Position numbers and translations under genes: made by a program. A stretch of DNA of 32,899 bases from a virus. The stretch covers positions 1 to 32,899 of IMG/VR virus record IMGVR_UViG_3300044984_002289. One strand, written 5' to 3'. The notes beneath the pieces were generated by a model, which was given only the letters and a program-made list of their open reading frames with translations, was not told where the DNA came from and did not search any database. This document shows positions 1 to 7,151 of this stretch, one piece after another. The stretch's first letter is position 1, and each line of letters begins with the position of its first letter.

Positions 1-388
1 GTAACTTTTATGCCCTGCAAAAGTTACACCTGTGTAAGTTTGCACCGTTGTAAGTTAAGATTTAGTACATGGTTGTAAGTTAACTGAACATATCTTTATG
101 ATGTGAGAAAACTAACACTTGTGTAAGAGAACACGCATGTACTTTATGGAGCCCGCAAACTAACGCACCTGTAAGTTAAGGAATAGGTTGTGTAAGTTAT
201 CAAAAGTTGCTGTAAGTTTAGGGAAAAGGGTATCTGTAACCAGACTGTAACATTCCCTCTGATATATCTCATATGGGCATTGAGTTTCCCGACATTGTTA
301 CAAAATGATTACCTTGTGTTTGTGTTTGGGTTCCGATATTGTTTCTCTTATCAAGCAATAACGCTTGGTACTAACGAAAGGCAAGGAA

Positions 389-661
389 ATGGAATTTGAA
401 GTAATTGAAGAGTCAGCGATGGAATTCGTTCCTCGTGGTCGTCAGAGTCTCGTTCCCCAGGAATTGGTGAACGCATTGCAGAAGTTGGGTAAGGGCAAGG
501 CTCTTAAACTTACAGGCATGCAAGTTAACCCAACTGCCAAGACTTTCAAGACTGACAAGGCACGAATCAGTGCAACACTCCGCCAAGCCGCAAAACAGGC
601 AAAGTGTGAGGTTCACATTCGCTGGAGCGTCAATGGCACTCCACAATTGGTAAAGAAGTAA
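389..661 (+). CDS. Small putative DNA-binding protein, paralog A
   Basis: A 90-residue protein, function not recognised. The N-terminus is acidic (MEFEVIEE), followed by a PRGRQS motif, then a basic half with TDKARISATLRQ and a C-terminal VHIRWSVNGTPQL strand-like segment. It is about 60% identical, without gaps, to the protein at 1149-1421 and distantly like the one at 22425-22787. I start it at the ATG preceded by AAGGCAAGGA; an in-frame upstream codon at 365 has no better ribosome site and would break the length match with its paralog. It is one of only two plus-strand genes and is visibly richer in G+C than the minus-strand genes. Its place inside a TGTAANNTTACA array suggests it binds that site (inference). 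Confidence 0.88.
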   Translation: MEFEVIEESAMEFVPRGRQSLVPQELVNALQKLGKGKALKLTGMQVNPTAKTFKTDKARISATLRQAAKQAKCEVHIRWSVNGTPQLVKK

Positions 662-716
662 TTCACCCCCGAATTACTTCCGTGTAAGTTACACTTAACT
701 TACACGCCTGTAAGGG

Positions 717-745
717 AGCGGTAGCCTTCGGGCTACCGCTTTCTT
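717..745 (+). terminator. Rho-independent terminator with UUCG loop
   Basis: Perfect 10-bp stem AGCGGTAGCC / GGCTACCGCT closed by a TTCG tetraloop and followed by TTCTT. It lies 56 bp after the stop codon of the 389-661 gene and directly after a motif-bearing inverted repeat at 681-706, so it should end that transcript. Confidence 0.88.
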
Positions 746-1011
746 ACGCTCTAGTAAACTTACATGAGCGTAAACTTACACGGAGCTTGAGGGCGGGTGT
801 AAGTTTAGTGCACTCCTAAACTTACACCCGCTGTAAGATTACACATATGTAAGCTAAGTTTAGTATGTTTATGTAAGTTTACAGTCATGTACTTTATGTA
901 ATCCAAATACCAATGTAAGTTTACACCGAACACCTTTATGGGCAGCCCCGTGTAAGTTTTCTGAATTGGCTTGTAAGTTATCAAAACCTTGATAAAGGTT
1001 AGATATATCAC

Positions 1012-1038
1012 TAAAACCCATATGCAATAAGGGTTTTA
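1012..1038 (+). promoter_or_regulatory. Leader hairpin upstream of paralog B
   Basis: Perfect 8-bp inverted repeat TAAAACCC / GGGTTTTA with an 11-nt loop, immediately after a GATATATC octamer at 1002-1009. It lies about 110 bp before the 1149 start and could be an attenuator or operator. It lacks a separate T-run, so a full terminator is unlikely. Confidence 0.4.
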
Positions 1039-1148
1039 TCGGGGTTAGGTAGTATCAATGGGTTAGGGCTTGGACTAATCTGAGTGTTGTCAAAGCAATA
1101 CCGCAATGACAACCGCTTAGGCGGTCTAAACTTACAGGAGAGGTAATT

Positions 1149-1421
1149 ATGGACTTTGAGTTCATTGACGAAGGGGATATGGATTTCGTACCCCGTGGGC
1201 GTAGGTCATCCGTACCTGCCGAACTGGTGACAGCCATTGCCAAATTGGGCAAGGGCAAAGCCATCCGCGTGTCATCCATGAAGGTGGATGTCACCAAGCC
1301 AACCGCAAAGACCGACAAGGCTCGGGTCTCGGCAACCATCCGCCAAGCAGGCGCACAAGCAAAGACTAAGGTCACGATTGCTTGGTCGCTTGACGGGACA
1401 CCACAGGTACTGCGTAAGTAA
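1149..1421 (+). CDS. Small putative DNA-binding protein, paralog B
   Basis: A 90-residue paralog of the 389-661 product with the same architecture: acidic MDFEFIDEGDMDF start, PRGRRS motif, a KLGKGKAIRV segment, basic TDKARVSATIRQ helix and a VTIAWSLDGTPQV end. The start is fixed by a strong AGGAGAGG ribosome site 5 bp upstream. A small hairpin (ACCGC-TTAG-GCGGT, 1112-1125) and a CTTACA half-site (1131-1136) sit just before that site, so binding there could autoregulate translation or transcription. The leader shares motifs with paralog A's leader, so gene and control region were duplicated together. DNA binding is inferred from basic charge and context. Confidence 0.92.
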   Translation: MDFEFIDEGDMDFVPRGRRSSVPAELVTAIAKLGKGKAIRVSSMKVDVTKPTAKTDKARVSATIRQAGAQAKTKVTIAWSLDGTPQVLRK

Positions 1422-1445
1422 CCCCAAACTTACAGACCTGTAAGA

Positions 1446-1480
1446 GAAGCCCGCTGTTCGCAGCGGGCTTCTTTTATCTT
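1446..1480 (+). terminator. Rho-independent terminator with UUCG loop
   Basis: Perfect 11-bp stem GAAGCCCGCTG / CAGCGGGCTTC with a TTCG tetraloop followed by TTTTATCTT. It lies 25 bp after the stop of the 1149-1421 gene. Same design as the terminator at 717-745 but with unrelated stem sequence, as expected if the structure is under selection. Confidence 0.92.
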
Positions 1481-1696
1481 ACCCTTGTGTAAGCTTACAC
1501 ACCAGTAAGTTATGGGCGGGTGTAATCTTACATTTTTGTAAGATTACACCCGTGTAAACTTACACCACTTCCTTATCTAATTGAGTATGTATTTTCTAAT
1601 CCAAATCAGAACCTTTATCCTAATCCTATTTTCAATACTAACTTTATGGAAGCGTAAGGTTACAACCCTGTAAGATTACAGTCCTGTAAGCTTACA

Positions 1697-2185
1697 CCGC
1701 TGGAGATAAATAAAAAGGTAAAGGCTTACCTATGCTTTTAGATAAACCTTTACCTTTATGAGGGGTCTTTTACCCAACTTATATTTTTGGGGATTACATC
1801 ATTGTAATTTGTATCTAGTACTAGAGTAGATACCTAACCTGTTGGTCACACCTAATCATTCCCCGATTTCAATTACAAATTCTTGGACATGATCTTTCAC
1901 TAATATCCTTGTGATATATCACACTAAAGTTTTGATGAGTATGTTCATTTAATTTTTGGGGAATATATACATTAATGTATTCAGAACCTTTATAGGGGGT
2001 CATATAGGGTCTCATTCTATGTCGCATACAAAAATCCTAAGGAAATAGGGTATATTTCCCTTATTTTATATGGTTTTACTATAAAACACCTATGTATTTA
2101 ATAGATTCTACACCTTTATTGAGCGCTTTTCACAACAATTTAGGTATACGGGTAGGTATACGGTATGCTATTCAAGGGCTAATCC
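1697..2185. other. Convergent intergenic region, non-coding
   Basis: No gene seen here on either strand. It separates the plus-strand genes from the 3' end of the long minus-strand gene series. It holds an 11-bp inverted repeat AAAGGTAAAGG / CCTTTACCTTT (1714-1724 and 1747-1757), a 10-bp palindrome CTAGTACTAG (1815-1824) inside GTATCTA/TAGATAC arms, the octamer GATATATC (1913-1920) seen also upstream of both plus-strand genes, and a direct repeat TAGGTATACGG (2141 and 2154). The composition is very AT-rich. I see no convincing terminator for the minus-strand series. Confidence 0.6.
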
Positions 2186-2395
2186 CTATCTAATAGCTGT
2201 CCACCATTCATCTTCCTTATCTTGATCTACTCCAGGTAATTGGTCTACCTTAGATTCAATCCTATTCAGACGATGAATGAGTTTCCTTTCTCTGAGGTAA
2301 TCCTCTAGTATCTCTATCATAGTAACCAATAGATATACCCCGCCAAATATCATGAAGTATGAGGCAACCATTTTTAGAAACAGATCCGTAGTCAT
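2186..2395 (-). CDS. Small membrane protein with cytoplasmic tail
   Basis: 69 residues, function unknown. The N-terminal half (residues 5-28, FLKMVASYFMIFGGVYLLVTMIEI) is hydrophobic enough for one membrane helix; the rest is charged and helical (RLNRIESKVDQL). The start MTTDLF follows the stop of the upstream gene by 4 bp with an AAGGAT ribosome site; a longer reading starting at 2449 would overlap the neighbour by 50 bp. Last gene of the long minus-strand series. Confidence 0.7.
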   Translation of the reverse strand: MTTDLFLKMVASYFMIFGGVYLLVTMIEILEDYLRERKLIHRLNRIESKVDQLPGVDQDKEDEWWTAIR

Positions 2396-2399
2396 ATCC

Positions 2400-2591
2400 T
2401 TATCCCTTCTCAATCGTAAAGTGAACACTATGCCCACCTGGGTTCTCATCCGTAGATACCATATGATCTATAACCTCATCCAGTTCCAATTCTGCATTAC
2501 ATTTCCTACAATAAACCAGAACCTTTTCCCCAGCTTTTAAAACACTCAAAGGGAAGTTCCCATACAATTCCATAACACTATTGGCACTCAT
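2400..2591 (-). CDS. Small CxxC protein, possible zinc ribbon
   Basis: 63 residues, unknown. YCRKCNAELEL is a CxxC knuckle, followed by histidines (DHM, GGHSVHF) that could complete a metal site. The start MSANS has a GGGG upstream and a 14-bp overlap with the preceding gene; a longer start (2615) and a shorter one (2573) are possible. Confidence 0.6.
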   Translation of the reverse strand: MSANSVMELYGNFPLSVLKAGEKVLVYCRKCNAELELDEVIDHMVSTDENPGGHSVHFTIEKG

Positions 2592-2748
2592 GCCCATACC
2601 CCATTTCATTCTCATCTAATAACATTTCACACTCATCACAAATATCATAATAAAGCGTACCTGTTTCTATATCCTGAAGGGCTTTTACTCCCGCAATATT
2701 TATGCGAGCCATAGCCACTGCATCAGCTTTGTATTTAACCTTAGTCAT
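2578..2748 (-). CDS. Small Cys/His protein, possible zinc binding
   Basis: 56 residues, unknown. The C-terminal part holds CDECE and GHEC, a CxxC...HxC arrangement that could bind one metal ion. The start MTKVKY has an AGGTGG ribosome site and overlaps the previous stop by 8 bp. The following gene also carries a CxxC, so two tiny metal-binding proteins lie side by side. Confidence 0.62.
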   Translation of the reverse strand: MTKVKYKADAVAMARINIAGVKALQDIETGTLYYDICDECEMLLDENEMGYGHECQ

Positions 2749-2899
2749 TTTTTGCCACCTGGTCCTTTTCAATAATTAATTTCATTCGTTCCACTATTTT
2801 CTTAACTTCTGTATAATGCCATACTGGTCTATCAACATAGCCTTCTTCTAATTTAGATAGTATCCTAATAACCCATTCCATCTCTTGGCTATTAATCAA
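2741..2899 (-). CDS. Small hypothetical protein
   Basis: 52 residues if read from a TTG codon that lies 6 bp after AGAGG and overlaps the upstream stop by 8 bp; the first ATG (2881) has its purine run too close. Contains WVIRILSKLEEGYVDRPVW and a charged helical end. Function unknown; start uncertain. Confidence 0.5.
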   Translation of the reverse strand: MINSQEMEWVIRILSKLEEGYVDRPVWHYTEVKKIVERMKLIIEKDQVAKND

Positions 2900-3104
2900 G
2901 ATAATCCTCTTTCCATTGCTGAACAAGAGCTTTGAGGTTATCAAGGATCTTATAGATTTCGCTAAAGTCAGGGTGATCTTTTATCACAACCCCGATCCTG
3001 GTATGTTCCATATCCTCAATGAAACCTCTAACAGTTTCTACACCCTTCTCTAATTCTTCAAGGGTTAAATCCATAGCCATTGTCTTAGTTATTCCCTGTT
3101 CCAT
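2892..3104 (-). CDS. Small helical hypothetical protein
   Basis: 70 residues, strongly helical and acidic (LTLEELEKGVETVRGFIEDM). No recognised family. Overlaps the upstream 45-residue gene by 16 bp, typical of translational coupling in this series. Confidence 0.6.
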   Translation of the reverse strand: MEQGITKTMAMDLTLEELEKGVETVRGFIEDMEHTRIGVVIKDHPDFSEIYKILDNLKALVQQWKEDYLD

Positions 3105-3226
3105 TTATACTCTTCTTTCCATTGAGTTCCGTATTGATCATGCTTTTCAATTGCTCTTCTAACCACATGAATATGAAACTGAATGCCAGCAAACATGCCA
3201 ACTCCTAATGCCAATATTGTCTTCAA
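3089..3226 (-). CDS. 45-residue small protein, TTG start
   Basis: Reads MKTILALGVGMFAGIQFHIH at its N-terminus (a short hydrophobic, possibly membrane-inserted stretch), then a charged WKEEYKWNRE end. Its TTG start is preceded by GGGAG at a good distance and begins one base after the stop of the 24-residue gene upstream. Function unknown. Confidence 0.55.
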   Translation of the reverse strand: MKTILALGVGMFAGIQFHIHVVRRAIEKHDQYGTQWKEEYKWNRE

Positions 3227-3227
3227 C

Positions 3228-3302
3228 TTAACTCCCTAGTAATAAAATCATAATAAAGATACCGATAATTCCTAACCCAATTCTAACCATTTCAAATGTC
3301 AT
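3228..3302 (-). CDS. 24-residue membrane microprotein
   Basis: The start codon overlaps the upstream stop as TAATG. The product is almost entirely a hydrophobic helix (IGLGIIGIFIMILLL), fitting a single-pass membrane microprotein. An upstream AGGAG (AAAGGAGGAG in the end of the preceding gene) serves as ribosome site. Function unknown. Confidence 0.5.
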   Translation of the reverse strand: MTFEMVRIGLGIIGIFIMILLLGS

Positions 3303-3631
3303 TAAAACTCCTCCTTTTTAAACCCCAATCCGTATGTATTATCGCATTCCATAATACGACTAAACCCATCTCTCATAACCTTAGCTTGATGCGAACCGCA
3401 GCAATAGTCTTGATTATACCTACTTAGTTTAGTCGCACAATTAACATAACAACAAATACCAGTATTTAGCTTTGAAACATCAAAACCAATTTCTGATAAT
3501 TTCTTGATAACTCTGGTTTTTCTTGATTCATTTCTCTTACGATTTATCGCAAGACGAGCTTCAGGATCAACCTTCATCAAAGCTTTTTTCTTTTCGTATT
3601 TCACTTTCCTTGACTCTGGACTATATGCCAT
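3302..3631 (-). CDS. Zinc-finger protein with LSRYN motif
   Basis: 109 residues. The N-terminal half is very basic (KVKYEKKKALMK, NRKRNESRKTR), suggesting nucleic-acid contact. The C-terminal half has CCYVNC-ATKLSRYN-QDYCCGSH, a four-ligand Cys/His knuckle. The protein at 28115-28426 has the same C...C-x-T-x-LSRYN...C knuckle, so the two are paralogous at least in this domain. DNA or RNA binding is inferred. Confidence 0.75.
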   Translation of the reverse strand: MAYSPESRKVKYEKKKALMKVDPEARLAINRKRNESRKTRVIKKLSEIGFDVSKLNTGICCYVNCATKLSRYNQDYCCGSHQAKVMRDGFSRIMECDNTYGLGFKKEEF

Positions 3632-3690
3632 TTGTTCCCTTTTATATATGATAAAAATATTGTTGATATATTAGTTTTTCCTAATGATAA

Positions 3691-4239
3691 TTATAGCTCT
3701 ACCTTAGGATACATTCCCATCTCTTTTTCCCCTAGTTTTAGGTCATCTTTGAACCTGGTCAATGTCTGAACATAAGGTCTAGCTGACTCTAAACTCACTA
3801 ATGATCTACCATCAAATTCATCTAGAATTTCTTTCCTGACATAAACAAAATTCTCTTCCCAATTCTTAGGGTCAATCATATCGTGAATCCTTTGTAGGAT
3901 AAGTAACATACCCAATGAGTTATCTGTAATCTCCCAATTTTCACAAGATGTTCTTACAGCATCAATCACACTTGGATTATCAATAGTTTGTGATTCTAAA
4001 TGGTCATCATAAACATCATCATCAATGATATGACCAACGGCACATTTAAGTGTGTCAATAATCGTACCTTGATCATCTCTTATAAAACCACGATAAACGC
4101 AATCTCCACTGCTATCCCATGTTTCAGTTTCATAATCAAATACACTCTCTTGTGATTTCTCACCCTGTATCAAAAGGTTTGAAACAATATAATCCATCAC
4201 TTGCATGTCATTTTCTAAATCACTCAATTGCATAGTCAT
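3691..4239 (-). CDS. Conserved phage protein, CAVG family copy 1
   Basis: 182 residues, acidic. Shares an ordered motif set with the protein at 6766-7149: VMDYIVSNLL near the start, CVYR, CAVGHIIDDDVY, a VIDAV helix, and LQRIHDMIDPKNW. The two are paralogs of an unnamed family. TGGAGG lies just before the ATG, and a hairpin at 4290-4327 lies upstream, so this gene may start a new transcript. Function unknown. Confidence 0.8.
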   Translation of the reverse strand: MTMQLSDLENDMQVMDYIVSNLLIQGEKSQESVFDYETETWDSSGDCVYRGFIRDDQGTIIDTLKCAVGHIIDDDVYDDHLESQTIDNPSVIDAVRTSCENWEITDNSLGMLLILQRIHDMIDPKNWEENFVYVRKEILDEFDGRSLVSLESARPYVQTLTRFKDDLKLGEKEMGMYPKVEL

Positions 4240-4289
4240 ATTAAAATGCCTCCATTTAGCTCTATTTGGCTCTATTTTCGTTTTTAAAG

Positions 4290-4327
4290 GTTAAACACCC
4301 CAGATATACCTACCTGGGGTGTTTAAC
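4290..4327 (-). terminator. Probable terminator hairpin
   Basis: Perfect 13-bp inverted repeat GTTAAACACCCCA / TGGGGTGTTTAAC around a 12-nt loop. On the minus strand it comes 6 bp after the stop of the 4333-4530 gene and is followed by CCTTTAAAAACG, a weak T-run. Termination or 3'-end protection is likely; an operator role is also possible. Confidence 0.7.
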
Positions 4328-4332
4328 AAAGA

Positions 4333-4530
4333 TTAAGCTTTTATATCGGATTGATACTCGGCGTGAATATATTTCCAATATTTATTCAATTCAGCAGTGG
4401 TAGCTTCAGATGAATCTATACCGTTAGACACAGTATGCTGATAATTCAAAAGAATATCGGCATAATCATCATCACAACCTAAAGCATCTTTTACCATGCT
4501 TCTCCAGTAATGATTATATTTATGGATCAC
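4333..4530 (-). CDS. Small hypothetical protein
   Basis: 65 residues, Trp/Tyr-rich (MIHKYNHYWRSMV, LNKYWKYIHAEYQ), helical. The start overlaps the previous stop by 4 bp. No recognised family. Last gene before the hairpin at 4290-4327. Confidence 0.65.
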   Translation of the reverse strand: MIHKYNHYWRSMVKDALGCDDDYADILLNYQHTVSNGIDSSEATTAELNKYWKYIHAEYQSDIKA

Positions 4531-5153
4531 GATACTACCGCTTCTTTCTTAATGTAATACGGTTCACCATCCATATCAGCTAAACAAATTTCTTCATTTA
4601 GAATTCTTGTTAATACATCTATTGCTGTAAGGTAATCAATAGTCGTAAAATCAATCATAAGATCTGGGTTATCCCATTCCATACCATATTCATCAGCCTC
4701 TTCTAATGATCCATACTCTTCTACTCGCAAATCAGAATATTTATCTGACTCCATATACATCAACCATTTCCAAATAGAAGCACCATCACCATAATAAAGA
4801 TTTCTACCCTCTTGATATGTGAAACCTAAAAATTCATTTGATGTGCTTTCAAAACCTTGAAGCTGAGCTGAATGATCATCAATTGTCAACCACTTAGGCG
4901 CTTTCCATTCATTTGCTATTGCTGTAGCAAATCCTGCAATACAACCCATTGATGTACAATTAAAGATATTTGTACCTTCTTCAATACGAAGAACTCTATT
5001 TACATTATATTTACTTGCCAACTCACCATCTTCAAATATATATTCTTCATTTCTATCATCACTTAGCTTACCAATAAAGGCAGCCATATTAAATTTCTTT
5101 TGTCCATCAAACTTAATGGCATCAATTACTCTTTGTAGATTTTGCTTATTCAT
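4527..5153 (-). CDS. Conserved hypothetical phage protein
   Basis: 208 residues, acidic. The central part CTSMGCIAGFATAIANEW and later EFLGFTYQEGRNLYYG resemble a recurrent phage pattern (C-x-x-x-x-CIAG...LG...LYY). AAGGAG lies 5 bp before the ATG. Function unknown; structural kinship with the CAVG proteins at 3691 and 6766 is possible but weak. Confidence 0.75.
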   Translation of the reverse strand: MNKQNLQRVIDAIKFDGQKKFNMAAFIGKLSDDRNEEYIFEDGELASKYNVNRVLRIEEGTNIFNCTSMGCIAGFATAIANEWKAPKWLTIDDHSAQLQGFESTSNEFLGFTYQEGRNLYYGDGASIWKWLMYMESDKYSDLRVEEYGSLEEADEYGMEWDNPDLMIDFTTIDYLTAIDVLTRILNEEICLADMDGEPYYIKKEAVVS

Positions 5154-5296
5154 CTCATCTCCTTGTAGTTTCCGTTTGCTGTTTCTTTTAGGTTTGTATA
5201 AATAATAACTTGACCTTCATTATCTTCATCAAAAGAACAATTAGGCAAAAGCTTTTCTAACTTATTGCGTAACTTATCTCCATTTATTTTATTCAT
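5150..5296 (-). CDS. 48-residue small protein
   Basis: Starts MNKINGDKLRNKLEKLLPNC and ends with a GQVIIYTNLKE strand, giving a helix-then-strand pattern. Its ATG overlaps the upstream stop and its TGA overlaps the next ATG (ATGA), so it is coupled on both sides. Similar small proteins ending in IIYTNL occur in phages to my recollection; function unknown. Confidence 0.7.
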   Translation of the reverse strand: MNKINGDKLRNKLEKLLPNCSFDEDNEGQVIIYTNLKETANGNYKEMR

Positions 5297-5528
5297 TCTC
5301 AATCCATCCATCATACTCAGTTATAGTTTCTACTATCATGTTGTATATTAAACCCTGGTAATACTCAGTCATATCGTCAAACTCCATAACTACCTTTTCC
5401 CATGACTCATTAGTTACTTTTGCATCCATGTCTTCAAATAACTCTTTAGCCCACCATGCAATACAAATTTCTTCATCCTGGTCTAAATAATCATTTAGCA
5501 TCTTGATTGCTTCTTTTACCGTTGTCAT
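5289..5528 (-). CDS. Small acidic conserved phage protein
   Basis: 79 residues with EEICIAWWAKELFEDM in the first third and acidic helices after it. The WW-containing strand is typical of a small recurrent phage family, but I cannot name it. Begins 1 bp after the stop of the 5530-5850 gene. Confidence 0.7.
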   Translation of the reverse strand: MTTVKEAIKMLNDYLDQDEEICIAWWAKELFEDMDAKVTNESWEKVVMEFDDMTEYYQGLIYNMIVETITEYDGWIENE

Positions 5529-5529
5529 A

Positions 5530-5850
5530 TCAGAATAGTAACGCTTCCTGTACTCTTAGGAAATCCAAAACCTGAAGCCATTTCTCATCACTGAGCGCAC
5601 CCAAATCAAGGAGGTCTTTTTCCAACTTATCATTAAGCCCAAGATCTGCCAATTCTTTTACACAGGAGACAAACTCAGGTTTGTTTGTTTCAAAATGAGC
5701 AATCTTACCTGTAATAGGGTTTCTTACATAAACAAATTGCGCACCCTTACAAGGAATCAATAGGCTATAATTTCCGTTAATAGCTCCTTGAATCAATTGC
5801 TCTTGTTCTGTCTTTTTGTCTAGCTTTACTGCAGCCTTTTTAGTTGCCAT
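5530..5850 (-). CDS. Hypothetical protein
   Basis: 106 residues. Basic N-terminus (MATKKAAVKLDKKTE), a middle strand segment FVYVRNPITGKIAHF and a helical acidic end. Overlaps the upstream gene by 11 bp. No family recognised. Confidence 0.7.
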   Translation of the reverse strand: MATKKAAVKLDKKTEQEQLIQGAINGNYSLLIPCKGAQFVYVRNPITGKIAHFETNKPEFVSCVKELADLGLNDKLEKDLLDLGALSDEKWLQVLDFLRVQEALLF

Positions 5851-6085
5851 TAGTTATCTCCAATTTTTCCTGTAGTAGTTGTAACATTCTTGTATCTGTT
5901 GCCATAATCTTTTCGTTATCTAATTTGATCCACTCACCCGTACCCATATTGAAAACTGGGGTTGGATAAAATACTTCAACATTTTCAAGATCTAAATCAA
6001 AGTTAATCTTGTCATCTTTATCAAGCCATGCTTTTACAATAAAGTGATGTTCTTTTCTATGGATATCTCCATGCTTAATCCCCAT
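5840..6085 (-). CDS. Hypothetical protein
   Basis: 81 residues from MGIKHGDIHRKEHHF. An upstream ATG at 6124 would give 94 residues but lies deep inside the neighbour and has no ribosome site; AGGA lies 12 bp before the chosen ATG, and a GTG at 6088 is nearly equal. Pattern of beta strands with a central VEVFYPTPVF. Function unknown. Confidence 0.6.
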   Translation of the reverse strand: MGIKHGDIHRKEHHFIVKAWLDKDDKINFDLDLENVEVFYPTPVFNMGTGEWIKLDNEKIMATDTRMLQLLQEKLEITNGN

Positions 6086-6371
6086 CACGATTGTATATCC
6101 TTTCAACAGCTTCATGAAATGCAATCAGTTTTTTTGCAACCGCTTCTATTTCTTTCTGATTTAAGATTTCAACAGATTCATTAAATGATTCAACCAATCG
6201 CTCGGCATCTGATAAATAGATACCGTCACCTTGATATTCACTTATATACTCTTCATATTTAGTATTGAATACTGTTTTACCATCCATAAAATCAGACTCA
6301 GCTTCAACATTATGAAACCAAGTATTGTCAGTAGTATCATAACCTAAGATGTAATTATATATTAATGCCAT
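6075..6371 (-). CDS. Hypothetical protein
   Basis: 98 residues, acidic. N-terminal IYNYILGYDTTDNTWFHNVEAE looks like a strand pair, C-terminal half helical (VAKKLIAFHEAVERI). Clear GGAGG ribosome site; overlaps the membrane-protein gene upstream by 17 bp. Confidence 0.72.
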   Translation of the reverse strand: MALIYNYILGYDTTDNTWFHNVEAESDFMDGKTVFNTKYEEYISEYQGDGIYLSDAERLVESFNESVEILNQKEIEAVAKKLIAFHEAVERIYNRDGD

Positions 6372-6762
6372 GATTTAATCCTCCATATTCCGTTGAGACT
6401 TTAAGAATATTTATATTTTTACCCGATGCTTCATAAGCAACACAAACATCAGACCAACCAGTTTCATATCCAGAATAATATTCAACGCAATCATTATTAC
6501 CAGAATTATTAATTCTGGTGCTAATGACTAGATACATAACCCAGAAGAGGATTACGCCAAATACAATAGAAATATTTTTTATTCCATTTTTTATACTGGG
6601 TAAAATAGAATCACTGAAGCCGTGTTCAAAACAATGAAAAACTATTGCTAATAGTAAGAAAAACCAAAAATACATATCATTTTTTGGTGATATATATGTA
6701 TTTATCCACACAGGGAACACAAGCAACCACAAACCTATTCGTGTTATCTTTAGTATTTTCAT
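6355..6762 (-). CDS. Membrane protein with about three helices
   Basis: 135 residues. Hydrophobic segments at about 8-26, 30-45 and 62-82 (IGLWLLVFPVWI, MYFWFFLLLAIVF, ISIVFGVILFWVMYLVIS) indicate an integral membrane protein. A soluble C-terminal domain has two cysteines (NDCVEYY, DVCVAYE) that could form a disulfide if it lies outside. Function unknown; a superinfection-exclusion role would be speculative. Confidence 0.72.
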   Translation of the reverse strand: MKILKITRIGLWLLVFPVWINTYISPKNDMYFWFFLLLAIVFHCFEHGFSDSILPSIKNGIKNISIVFGVILFWVMYLVISTRINNSGNNDCVEYYSGYETGWSDVCVAYEASGKNINILKVSTEYGGLNHGINI

Positions 6763-6765
6763 AAT

Positions 6766-7149
6766 TTAACCTGCCTGTATATATTCATTGTCTTCATTAA
6801 AGTAACTTTCAAAGTATTCTAATTTTAAAGACCAGCTGTCTGGTTCATATTCATCATGAATATTTTGCAATTCACCTAACATATCGCTATTTACTTTCCA
6901 AGTAGTAATTGAACCTCTAATAGCTTTCATAACATCTTCATTACTCGCAGAAAGATTCTCAATCTTTTCTGAATAAAGATCTTCATCTATTAGACAACCA
7001 ACGGCGCACATCAATACTTTACCGTCTTCTGTTTGTGAACGATATTGACATTGTAATGACCAAGGATCTAATGATCTTTGATTTTGATTTAAAAGATGTT
7101 CTTTAACATAGTTAAATACATCATAATCAGTCTTCAATTCTATATTCAT
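6766..7149 (-). CDS. Conserved phage protein, CAVG family copy 2
   Basis: 127 residues. Shares with the 3691-4239 product, in the same order: DVFNYVKEHLL, CQYR, CAVGCLIDEDLY, VMKAIRGS and LQNIHDEYEPDSW. It lacks the other copy's C-terminal extension of about 50 residues. Function unknown. Confidence 0.75.
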   Translation of the reverse strand: MNIELKTDYDVFNYVKEHLLNQNQRSLDPWSLQCQYRSQTEDGKVLMCAVGCLIDEDLYSEKIENLSASNEDVMKAIRGSITTWKVNSDMLGELQNIHDEYEPDSWSLKLEYFESYFNEDNEYIQAG

Positions 7150-7151
7150 GA

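Larger units (their letters stand above)
1..1696. repeat. Iteron-like array of TGTAA-NN-TTACA sites
   Basis: The non-coding DNA around the two plus-strand genes holds about thirty TGTAAG/CTTACA hexamers. Exact 12-bp TGTAANNTTACA sites start at 832, 872, 914, 1488, 1521, 1537, 1553, 1669 and 1685; near matches start at 33, 753, 769 and 1653. Runs 753/769, 1521/1537/1553 and 1653/1669/1685 have an exact 16-bp period. Larger perfect inverted repeats built from the same motif lie at 681-706 (11-bp arms), 793-831 (15-bp arms), 1486-1501 (16-bp continuous palindrome) and 1517-1552 (16-bp arms, 4-nt loop); 1-27 has 9-bp arms. The genes are nearly free of the motif (one CTTACA at 509). Regular spacing suggests cooperative protein binding, as in iterons or partition sites. 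The array probably continues left of the window. Confidence 0.9.

Noticed and set aside
805-1011. 68-codon minus-strand frame within the array
   Set aside because: Its sequence is built from the repeated sites and is not conserved in the other modules; no ribosome site.
1055-1375. Open frame on the minus strand over paralog B
   Set aside because: It lies antisense to a gene with a strong ribosome site and a paralog, and has no ribosome site of its own.
1-1700. CRISPR array
   Set aside because: The repeats are 12-bp inverted sites with irregular to 16-bp spacing. There are no uniform 25-37-bp direct repeats with unique spacers of fixed length, and no cas genes.
1-1700. GTAAGT strings as intron splice donors
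   Set aside because: No matching acceptor or group I/II intron core is seen, and the motif occurs on both strands as palindromes.
4258-4279. Tandem GCTCTATTTgGCTCTATTTTc as promoter repeat
   Set aside because: Two short AT-rich copies only; no recognisable promoter spacing could be assigned.
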